62,789 bases of DNA, taken from Opitutia bacterium Tous-C8FEB (GTDB lineage Bacteria > Verrucomicrobiota > Verrucomicrobiia > Opitutales > Opitutaceae). The stretch's first letter is position 1, and the number at the start of each line of letters is the position of its first letter. Below, one piece after another: positions 47,692 to 55,096 of the stretch. The translations under genes and the position numbers were made by a program. The stretch spans positions 1 to 62,789 of the forward strand of contig NEUZ01000003.1 of NCBI GenBank assembly GCA_002304435.1, in the 5' to 3' direction. The notes under the pieces are model-generated. The model did not search any database. It was given only the letters and a program-made list of their open reading frames with translations, and was not told where the DNA came from.

Positions 47692-48573
47692 ATGACCTCC
47701 GCACACGGCATCCGCCGCTGGGCGCTGCTGGCTTTTGGCGCCGCGCTGGCCGGCACCACGGCGCGCGCCACCACTGACCTCGCCCGTGGGCTCGATTGCT
47801 ACCAGGCCGGTCGTTACGCCGAGGCCCGGCGCCTGCTCCGCGCCGCCGAGATCAGCCGGCCTGCGGATCCCGACCTTGAGTTTCACCTCGGACGCCTCGC
47901 GCTCTGGTTCGACGATGCCGGTGAGGCCCTGACCCGGCTGGAGCGCGCGGTCGCCGCCGATCCCGGCGACGCCCGGCTGCACAACGCGCTGGGCGACGCC
48001 TACGGGCTCGCGGCGACCACCGCCCCGCTGTGGCGCAAACCGGGCCTCGCCCGCCGCTGCCTCGCCGCCTACGAGCGCGCGGCCCGCCTGGAGCCCCGGC
48101 AGCCTGCGTACCAGTGGAGCCTCCTCGGCTTCCACGCGGTCGCCCCCCGCCTCGCTGGCGGCGACCGGGACGAGGCCCGCCGACAAGCGGCCGCGCTGGC
48201 AGAACTGGACGAGGCCGAAGGCCGGATTGCGCGCGCAACCCTCGCGCTGCTGGCGGAACGCCCCGAGGCGGCTTTCGCGGAATTCGAGCCCTTCCTGAAG
48301 GTCAACCCGGACGATCCCCTCGCGCTCTACCAGTTCGGCCGTTGCGCCGACCTCGGGCGGACGCGCCAGCGGGAGGGCATCGCGGCGCTCGAACGTTGCC
48401 TTGAGCTCCCGCTGCCGTCGGACGCCGACGCGTCGACGGTCGCGCTGATCCATCACCGTCTCGGCAATCTCTGGGCTCAGGTCGGAGAACCGGCCCGGGC
48501 CGCCGCCGCCCACGCGGCCGCGACCCGGGCCCAGCCCGACTTCAACCTCGCTAAGCTGCAACTGCGCCGGTGA
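47692..48573 (+). CDS. Exported tetratricopeptide-repeat protein
   Basis: 293 residues with a signal peptide (WALLAFGAALAGTTARA) and five or so TPR-like helix pairs: LARGLDCYQAGRYAEARRLLRAAE, FHLGRLALWFDDAGEALTRLERAVAADPGD, ARRCLAAYERAARLEPRQPAYQ, FAEFEPFLKVNPDDPLALYQFGRCA, HHRLGNLWAQVGEPARAAAAHAAATRAQP. It probably acts as a periplasmic protein-binding scaffold. A Pho-box-like repeat upstream suggests it belongs to the phosphate island, although TPR proteins near TonB receptors are otherwise uncharacterised. The frame is open far upstream antisense to the esterase; that part is a shadow. Confidence 0.85.
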   Translation: MTSAHGIRRWALLAFGAALAGTTARATTDLARGLDCYQAGRYAEARRLLRAAEISRPADPDLEFHLGRLALWFDDAGEALTRLERAVAADPGDARLHNALGDAYGLAATTAPLWRKPGLARRCLAAYERAARLEPRQPAYQWSLLGFHAVAPRLAGGDRDEARRQAAALAELDEAEGRIARATLALLAERPEAAFAEFEPFLKVNPDDPLALYQFGRCADLGRTRQREGIAALERCLELPLPSDADASTVALIHHRLGNLWAQVGEPARAAAAHAAATRAQPDFNLAKLQLRR

Positions 48574-48582
48574 ACCCCGCGC

Positions 48583-51500
48583 TCAGAAGCGCCGCGCGAA
48601 CTCCAGCGTCCAGGTGCGGCCCGGCAGCAGCGCCTGGTTGACAGAAGCATCGTAGCTGAAGCCCTCGGACGTCGCGAGGGGCGGCTCCACGTCGGTCAGG
48701 TTGACCACGCCCACCCGGATCTGCACGCCCCGGAGCGCGGCGGGCGCACCCGCGCCGAGCCGGCGGCTGACCAGAACGTTGAAGCTTAGTGTCGGCTCGA
48801 TGACGCGGCGATACACCGTCCGGTCGGCGCTGGTAAACGGCTCCAGGTAACTAGGGCGGCCAAGAGAATCATAGACTGCGGCCGTAGTGGTGGCGCCGGC
48901 ATCGTGGGTCCGGCCGACGTAATAGGCTCCGAAGGAGCCCGCCCAATCTCCGCGACGCCACGCGACGTTGGTCGTGCCACGCCAGCGGGCGGCGCCGCCG
49001 CCGTAAAGCCCGTTGTTAACCGTCGGGGGCAGATTGGCCGGGGCGAGGGTCGACTCGGACTTCGCAAGGTAGGCCCAATCCGAATTGAGGGTGACCTGCC
49101 CGAAGGGCAGCCGCGGGATCACGTAGTTAACCCCGAGATCCCAGCCCTCGTGCGCGCTCGAGGAAAGGTTCAGGAATGGGCGATTGAGGGAGAAGATCCG
49201 TCCCGCGGCCGCCTGCGGGTTACCGGGGTTGGCCGCATTGTAGGCGGCGAAGGCGGCCCGGTCCTCGGGCGTGAGCGCGAAGCGGACGACGTCGGGGTCG
49301 CCCTTGTAGGCGGGGGTGCCGCTACCGAGGTCGATCGCCGCGGCGGGAACGCCCGCCGCCAGCTGCGCCCGGGTGTAGGCGCGGATCAGGCCTGTGTCGC
49401 TGTCACGAATCTGCGCGGCGCTTCGCTGGCCAAGCAGGTTCGTGCGCCGGATGCTCCAGTGGTCGGCGGTGACGCTCAGTCCCGGGAACGCGGGTACATC
49501 GAGAACGATTCCCCAGGTGCGGCCCTCGGACTCCTGCGCCCGCAGCCGTGGGTTGCCGCCGAAGTACGTGCGCTGAACGTAGGGTCCCTCGTTGAGGAGC
49601 GGGTTGCGGTACGTGTCGACGTCGCCGGCACCCGCCGAGATGGTCCAGCGCGGGCTGGTGAACAGGGCCGCTAGGCTGGGCGCCATAAAGCCCTCGTTGT
49701 AGGAGGCGCGGAGCATCACCGCCGGGAGCGGACGCCAGTTGAGCCCCACCTTCGGCTTGGTCGTACGGCCGAAGTCGCTGTAGCGTTCGTGCCGCGCGGA
49801 GGCGGTGAGCTCGAGCGATTGGACGAGGGGCAGGGGCCGCGCGCGATCGACCAGCGGGACCACGACCTCGCCATAGAAGCTACTGATCCGGCGGTCGCCG
49901 CGCACGTCGGGCCGCGGGGGGTGGAGCAGGAAGTCGTTGTTGGTGGGATCTAGGCCCGAGCCCTCGGGATTCTCGCCGCTGAACGGCGGGCGCAGGTCCT
50001 TCAGGTCTTCGGCGCGGAACTCGGCCCCGAAGGCGGCCATCACGTCCGCGCCCCGGAGGCGGAACAGGCGGCCGGTCGCGCGCAGGTCACCGCTGGTGAT
50101 CGAGCTCCAGGCCTCGCGCACGTAGACCGCGGAGAACGAGTCCACCACGGAGGCGGGATTGACGTAGGGCCGGTCGGCGACCACGGCGTTGCCCTGAACA
50201 CGGAAGGTGTACCCAAAGGGGTTGTAGGCCGAGGCGTCGGTGCGCTGCAGCGCGGCCTGCAGACGGCTCTCCCGCACATCGGGGTTCGCCTCGTCGACCC
50301 CGGCGACCTCGTTGAAGAAGCCCGAGCCCTCCCAGGTCCAGCCGCCTCCCAGCCGCCCGCGCAGGCCGGCGGCGACGCGCACAACGTCCGCGCGGGTGTT
50401 TACGGTCTCGGCGGCGAGGCCGGCGAGGGTCATCGCGGTGAAACTGACCGTGCGCGGCGCGCCCGTGAGACGGGGAGAGCCATCGGCGTTCGCCGCGCCC
50501 GTCGGATGGTAGAAGCGCGACCCGTAGGGGTTGTAGGGATTGTCGATCGCCATCACCGCCAGCTGGTCCGAGGTCGGGGCGTTGAGCGCGAGCGGCTGCC
50601 GGCGCATCGTCGAGCGCGACTTGTAGTACGAGAAGTCAGCGAAGGCCGTGATCCCGGGCACGACGTCGAGCTCGGCCGAGACGAAGGTGTTGCCGCGCCG
50701 GACCCGGGGAGCGGCCATTCCGAACTGATTAAGATCAAGGAAGAACTCGGAATCGGTCGCCCGGCTCGGCGCCGCCGTCGTGAGCACCGGGGTACCATTG
50801 ACCGGCCGGAAGTAGTTTGCCGCGGTGGCGGTGCCCACCCGAAAGGTCGGCCAGTAGCCACGGGCGGAGCGGGCATCAAAGGGTCCGCCGGGCAAGTTGA
50901 ACGGGCGCTCGGCGCGCGCGGAACTGTTCGCCGTGCGGCTGAAGTCCCGCTCGTTGAGGAATATCGCGTCGCGGTACAAGCTCTCGACAGTGGCGAACAG
51001 GCGCCCTCGCCCACCGGCGAACGGCGTCCCAAACGTCAGCGTGGCCTGCACGCTTTCCCCGCCTCCTGCCTCGGGCAGGCCGAAGCGTAGGGTCGTCTCC
51101 GCGCCCTGATAGTCGCGGCGCAGGACATAGTTGATGACCCCGCCAACGGCATCGGAGCCATAGATCGCGGAGGCGCCGTCGCGCAGCACCTCGATGCGCT
51201 CGACCCCGCGGGTCGGGAGCTGGTTGACGTTCACCGCCTGCGAGAGCCCCGCGGTCATCGGGTTGATCGCCATCCGGCGCCCGTTCACCAGAATCAGCGT
51301 CGCCGTGGCGCCAAGGTTGCGCAGGTTCAGGTTGGCATTGTCTCCGCGCGCCCCGGATGAACCCAGCCGGGTCTCGTTCTCCGGCAGGTTCACCACCGAG
51401 GGGAGAGACGTGAGCAGATCAACCGGCAGCAGCGCGCCACGCACCTCCATCGCCGCCTGATCGATCACGCTCACGGGGACGGAGCGCTCGGAATCCACCC

Positions 51501-51660
51501 GCTGGATGTTGGAGCCGGTGACGAGGACGCGCTGGAGCTGGATCGGATCGGCCTCGCCGCGGGCCGGGGCGGGCGCAGCCGCGGAGAGCGTGGCGGCGGA
51601 GAGGAGTAGGCAAGCGACCGCGGTCAGCGGGCGCGGGAGGAGGGAGGGAAGCGAGGGCAT
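48583..51660 (-). CDS. TonB-dependent receptor 3
   Basis: 1025-residue outer-membrane receptor, the longest of the five. The signal peptide is LTAVACLLLSAATLSAA. The plug has LQRVLVTGSNIQRVDSERSVPVSVI, LNLRNLGATATLILVNGRRM and RIEVLRDGASAIYGSDAVGGVINYVL; the C-terminus is WTLEFARRF, a normal barrel end. There is no carboxypeptidase-like domain. Four half-site positions at 51713-51750 lie 53-90 bp upstream, among the best boxes in the window. It converges with the TPR gene, 9 bp apart. Confidence 0.94.
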   Translation of the reverse strand: MPSLPSLLPRPLTAVACLLLSAATLSAAAPAPARGEADPIQLQRVLVTGSNIQRVDSERSVPVSVIDQAAMEVRGALLPVDLLTSLPSVVNLPENETRLGSSGARGDNANLNLRNLGATATLILVNGRRMAINPMTAGLSQAVNVNQLPTRGVERIEVLRDGASAIYGSDAVGGVINYVLRRDYQGAETTLRFGLPEAGGGESVQATLTFGTPFAGGRGRLFATVESLYRDAIFLNERDFSRTANSSARAERPFNLPGGPFDARSARGYWPTFRVGTATAANYFRPVNGTPVLTTAAPSRATDSEFFLDLNQFGMAAPRVRRGNTFVSAELDVVPGITAFADFSYYKSRSTMRRQPLALNAPTSDQLAVMAIDNPYNPYGSRFYHPTGAANADGSPRLTGAPRTVSFTAMTLAGLAAETVNTRADVVRVAAGLRGRLGGGWTWEGSGFFNEVAGVDEANPDVRESRLQAALQRTDASAYNPFGYTFRVQGNAVVADRPYVNPASVVDSFSAVYVREAWSSITSGDLRATGRLFRLRGADVMAAFGAEFRAEDLKDLRPPFSGENPEGSGLDPTNNDFLLHPPRPDVRGDRRISSFYGEVVVPLVDRARPLPLVQSLELTASARHERYSDFGRTTKPKVGLNWRPLPAVMLRASYNEGFMAPSLAALFTSPRWTISAGAGDVDTYRNPLLNEGPYVQRTYFGGNPRLRAQESEGRTWGIVLDVPAFPGLSVTADHWSIRRTNLLGQRSAAQIRDSDTGLIRAYTRAQLAAGVPAAAIDLGSGTPAYKGDPDVVRFALTPEDRAAFAAYNAANPGNPQAAAGRIFSLNRPFLNLSSSAHEGWDLGVNYVIPRLPFGQVTLNSDWAYLAKSESTLAPANLPPTVNNGLYGGGAARWRGTTNVAWRRGDWAGSFGAYYVGRTHDAGATTTAAVYDSLGRPSYLEPFTSADRTVYRRVIEPTLSFNVLVSRRLGAGAPAALRGVQIRVGVVNLTDVEPPLATSEGFSYDASVNQALLPGRTWTLEFARRF

Positions 51661-51712
51661 CGAGACGCCTTCATCGCGCGTGGCCCGGCACCCGCAAACC
51701 CCAACCGGCGCC

Positions 51713-51750
51713 GTGACCTACTCTTAAACGGAGCGTGACGCGTCTGTAAC
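51713..51750. promoter_or_regulatory. Pho-box-like array upstream of TonB receptor 3
   Basis: GTGAC at 51713, a weak TTAAA at 51724, GTGAC at 51735 and GTAAC at 51746 (plus strand) keep an 11-bp phase over four turns. On the minus strand, towards receptor 3, they read GTTAC-GTCAC-TTTAA-GTCAC, in E. coli Pho-box orientation. Confidence 0.72.
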
Positions 51751-51766
51751 GGGCACCGGTCCAGGA

Positions 51767-51794
51767 CCGGCCGCCCCACCCCTGGGGCGGCCGG
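51767..51794. other. Strong inverted repeat in the divergent receptor 3/receptor 4 gap
   Basis: CCGGCCGCCCC pairs perfectly with GGGGCGGCCGG around a 6-base loop. There is no T-run on either side, and it lies between divergent genes, so it may be an insulating terminator or a protein site rather than the end of a gene. Confidence 0.6.
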
Positions 51795-51901
51795 CATTAT
51801 GACACCTGACCCTGGAACAAACCACTGACGGGCGGGAGCTCAGCGAGTCCGTTCCCACGGGCAAAGCGATTCCGGCGCCGCCGCCTGAAATTCACGCCCG
51901 C

Positions 51902-51942
51902 GTGACCGCACCGCCACACGAAAGGGCCAGGTGTGGCGGTCA
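51902..51942 (+). other. Hairpin upstream of TonB receptor 4
   Basis: CCGCCACAC (51911-51919) pairs with GTGTGGCGG (51931-51939), and TGACCG/GGTCA bases can extend it; TTCAC at 51891 and GTGAA at 51944 may add an outer stem. It ends about 100 bp before the receptor start. The rest of the 384-bp gap shows GTAAC at 51976 and 51992 but without 11-bp phase. Confidence 0.45.
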
Positions 51943-52044
51943 GGTGAATTCCGCGGGCCTCGCGTCGGATGCACCGTAACTTTGCGAGACAGTAACCGGG
52001 TCGACGCGGGATCGCCATCCAGCCCGGGCATTCTCCCGCGGCCT

Positions 52045-54939
52045 ATGCAAAACCATCCCTCCCCCCGCGGTTCCCGCCGCGGCCTCGCCCGCGCGCTGGG
52101 AATCTTCGCCGCGCTGCTGCTGCCCGCCCTCGCCTCCGCCCAGGACAACGCCGCCGTCGCCGGCCGCGTCGCCGACGCCCGCACCGGCTACTCCCTCCAG
52201 GGGGCCGTGATCCGCGTGGAAGGCACCTCCGCCGTGGCCTACAGCGACGCCAACGGACGCTTCCGCCTCGCCGGGCTGCCCGCCGGCAACCGCGCGCTCG
52301 AGGTCGAGTACGTCGGCCTCGATCCGCTCCGCCGCAACGTCGCCCTCACCGGCGGGACCACGGTGGAGGTCGAGCTGCGCCTCGAAAGCCGCACCCTGCA
52401 GATGGAGGCCTTCACCGTCGCGGAATCGGTGCGCGGCCAGGCCCTCGCCATCAACCAGCAGAAGACTGCCAGCGGGCTGGTGAACATTGTCTCCGAAGAG
52501 ACCTTCAGCACCAACCTCGGGGGCAACCTCGGCTTCACGCTGCAGCAGCTGCCCGGCCTCAGCGTCAACGAGGGCGAGGACGGCGAGCCCTCCGGCGTCA
52601 ACATCCGCGGCCTCGAGGCGAAGTACAATTCCGTCCAAGTCGACGGCAACCGGATGCCCTCCTCGGCGAATTCCCGCGCCTTCTCCGTGGGCCAGCTGAA
52701 CGCCGACGCGGTCGCCAATATCGAGGTCATCAAGGCGGCCACGCCCGACCGCGACGGTGACGCCCTCGGTGGCATCATCAACGTGATCTCCCGTTCCGCC
52801 TTCCAGCGCGAGGGGCGCGCGGTCGAGCTTAACCTGGGCGGCCTTTACTACGACAAGCGAGACAAGTGGAACGGCAACGTCTCCGTAAACTACCTCGACC
52901 TCCTCAGTGTAGGCGGCGGGCAGAAGAACCTCGGGGTCGGCGTGAACCTCGCTTGGTCCGAGACTTCCCGGGATTACGACAACTTGGACAAGGACTACGC
53001 GGTGCTGCAGCCCCAGTTCGAGCCAGCTCTTCGCCTAACCGCTCCGCTCTACTTCCATACCAACGCGGCACCCCAGACGAACTACCGGACCACCTCGGCG
53101 CTCAGCGCCAACCTGTCGCTCGACTACCGCGTGGGTCCCGCCACCACGGTCTACTTCCGTCCCTTTTACCGCCATCAGGAGACGGATTCGGAAAAGCCCC
53201 GCGCCCGCTACTACATCAACGCGAACCACAACTTTAATTCCGCAACCGGCACCAAGAGCATCGCCGAGGCCACCTACAACACGGGGCGCAGCCTGCCGAC
53301 GGTGCTGACGGAACTGCGGTACCAGAATGACCTGAGTTTCGCGGAGAACGACGTCTACGGCGCTTCGCTCGGCGGCCAGCACCAGGTTGGGGCCACCACG
53401 ATCAGCCTGGACCTGTTCCGCTCCAACAACGACTCCAACCGGGACAAGTCCCTCGCCTACGTGATCCGCAACCAGGGCTACCAGTTCGGCTACGACCAAA
53501 CCGTCCGCTGGAAGCCCGTGTACACCATCCTCAACGGCAAGGATCCCTACGACGTCACCTCCATCAATCGCGGTGACCTCACCTACTCCCCGCGCGACGC
53601 CGCGGAGAAGGCCTCCAGCCTGCGCCTCGACGTGGAGCGGAAGTTCACCTCGGACGGCCTCGCCGGCGCGTTCAAGTTCGGCGGTAAGTTCCGCTCGAAC
53701 GTCAAGGAGCAGGACCAGGCGTCGATTGTCTACCAGACCGGAAGCAACGCCGCCGGCTTCCCCTACGCTTCGATCCTGCGCCGCACGGAGGAGAAGGCCT
53801 TCGGCGCCCTCCCGATCTACCAGTACCCGGACTTGGCCAAGCTCGACGCCCTCCGGCGCTCCAGCCCGCAGCTCTTTGCGCTGCAGGTGAACAGCGCCCT
53901 CCAGAACGACGTGGTCAACGACTACCGCGCGCAGGAAGACGTCTCCGCCGCCTACGCGATGGGGACGGTACGCTTTGGCCGGACCACGCTCATCACCGGG
54001 GTCCGGATGGAGCACAACACCTTCGAGTCCCTCACCTACCGCCACAATAGCAACGCGCCCGGATCGCCTACGGCCGTCTCAGCGCAGCGGGACTACACGA
54101 TGTGGCTCCCTGGGCTCCACCTGCGCCACGAACTCGCGAAGAATCTGATTCTGCGCGAGAGCTACAACCGTAGCTACAGCCGACCGGACGTGAATTCCCT
54201 AGTGCAGGGACTGAACCTCGACACCAACACCGGTAACATCTCCGGCGGGAACCCGAACCTCGCGCCCTCGACCGCGCACAACCTCGACGTCCAACTGGAG
54301 TACTACACTCCCAAGGGCGGCCTCTATTCGGCCGGCGTCTTCTACAAGAAAATGAAGGGCTTCTATTACCGCTCCTCCCTGCGCTTTACCAACACGGATG
54401 CAGCCGGATACCCGATCCCGGATCCGAACGGCGCGCGCGTTTACACCACCACGGACAACGCGCTCGGCGCGGTGAACTACGGCCTTGAACTCATCGCTCG
54501 CCAGCGCCTGCTCTTCCTCCCTGCCCCGCTGAACGGCCTCGGCGTCTCGCTATCGGCTACTCTGACGAAGAGCGACGGCAAATACCCGGGCCGATTGAAC
54601 GAAAAGCTCCCGACCTACGGCTTTAGCGATCGCATCTACAATGCGGCGCTGGAGTACTCCGGAGGCGGTTTCCGGGCCCGCTTGTCCTACACCTACCGCT
54701 CTGACTTTCTCGAGGGTCTCGACGGCAACAACCTCTTCGATGACTACTTCGGCGCGTACGAATCCCTTAACTGGGAGTCCAGCTACCAGTTGAACCGCCG
54801 CACGCGGCTGTTCCTAAACGTGAACAACCTCACGGACGAACCCCAGATCTCCTACCAAGGCCTCGGCCGGCCGGACAACCCGGAGGACTACACCACCTAC
54901 TCTTGGCGGGCGACGACCGGGATCTCGTTCCGCTTCTGA
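52045..54939 (+). CDS. TonB-dependent receptor 4 (carboxypeptidase-regulatory-like domain)
   Basis: 964-residue outer-membrane receptor. The signal peptide is LGIFAALLLPALASAQ, followed by a carboxypeptidase-regulatory-like domain (VAGRVADARTGYSLQGAVIRVEG, GRFRLAGLPAGNRALEVEYVGL). The plug begins at MEAFTVAESVRG and continues through LGFTLQQLPGLSVNEGEDGEPSGVNIRGLEAKYN and PDRDGDALGGIINVISR. The barrel ends TTGISFRF. It is close in type to receptors 1 and 5. The start at 52045 gives a normal signal peptide; 51931 would run through the hairpin. A strong terminator follows, so it is monocistronic. Confidence 0.94.
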   Translation: MQNHPSPRGSRRGLARALGIFAALLLPALASAQDNAAVAGRVADARTGYSLQGAVIRVEGTSAVAYSDANGRFRLAGLPAGNRALEVEYVGLDPLRRNVALTGGTTVEVELRLESRTLQMEAFTVAESVRGQALAINQQKTASGLVNIVSEETFSTNLGGNLGFTLQQLPGLSVNEGEDGEPSGVNIRGLEAKYNSVQVDGNRMPSSANSRAFSVGQLNADAVANIEVIKAATPDRDGDALGGIINVISRSAFQREGRAVELNLGGLYYDKRDKWNGNVSVNYLDLLSVGGGQKNLGVGVNLAWSETSRDYDNLDKDYAVLQPQFEPALRLTAPLYFHTNAAPQTNYRTTSALSANLSLDYRVGPATTVYFRPFYRHQETDSEKPRARYYINANHNFNSATGTKSIAEATYNTGRSLPTVLTELRYQNDLSFAENDVYGASLGGQHQVGATTISLDLFRSNNDSNRDKSLAYVIRNQGYQFGYDQTVRWKPVYTILNGKDPYDVTSINRGDLTYSPRDAAEKASSLRLDVERKFTSDGLAGAFKFGGKFRSNVKEQDQASIVYQTGSNAAGFPYASILRRTEEKAFGALPIYQYPDLAKLDALRRSSPQLFALQVNSALQNDVVNDYRAQEDVSAAYAMGTVRFGRTTLITGVRMEHNTFESLTYRHNSNAPGSPTAVSAQRDYTMWLPGLHLRHELAKNLILRESYNRSYSRPDVNSLVQGLNLDTNTGNISGGNPNLAPSTAHNLDVQLEYYTPKGGLYSAGVFYKKMKGFYYRSSLRFTNTDAAGYPIPDPNGARVYTTTDNALGAVNYGLELIARQRLLFLPAPLNGLGVSLSATLTKSDGKYPGRLNEKLPTYGFSDRIYNAALEYSGGGFRARLSYTYRSDFLEGLDGNNLFDDYFGAYESLNWESSYQLNRRTRLFLNVNNLTDEPQISYQGLGRPDNPEDYTTYSWRATTGISFRF

Positions 54940-54978
54940 GCGGACCGACGGGACTGCCCCTCCCGCTCCACTCCACCT

Positions 54979-55013
54979 GAAGCCGCCGGTCTCCGGCGGC
55001 TTCTTTCTTTTCC
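54979..55013 (+). terminator. Rho-independent terminator of receptor 4
   Basis: GAAGCCGCCGG / CCGGCGGCTTC, an 11-bp stem with a TCT loop, followed by TTTCTTTTCC, 40 bp after the stop. Confidence 0.9.
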
Positions 55014-55036
55014 GTGGCCGATCCCCGCCGGGGTAA

Positions 55037-55052
55037 TTCACCGCGACGTAAC
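55037..55052. promoter_or_regulatory. Pho-box-like repeat upstream of receptor 5 operon
   Basis: TTCAC at 55037 and GTAAC at 55048, 11 bp apart, 45-60 bp upstream of the receptor 5 start and its two phosphatase genes. Confidence 0.6.
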
Positions 55053-55096
55053 GCTGGCGCCATCGTCCGTCCTCATTGCTGTGGCAACATCCTCGG

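Noticed and set aside
51976-51996. GTAAC pair upstream of receptor 4 as a Pho box
   Set aside because: The half-sites are 16 bp apart, not 11, and the intermediate sequence shows no phased third site.
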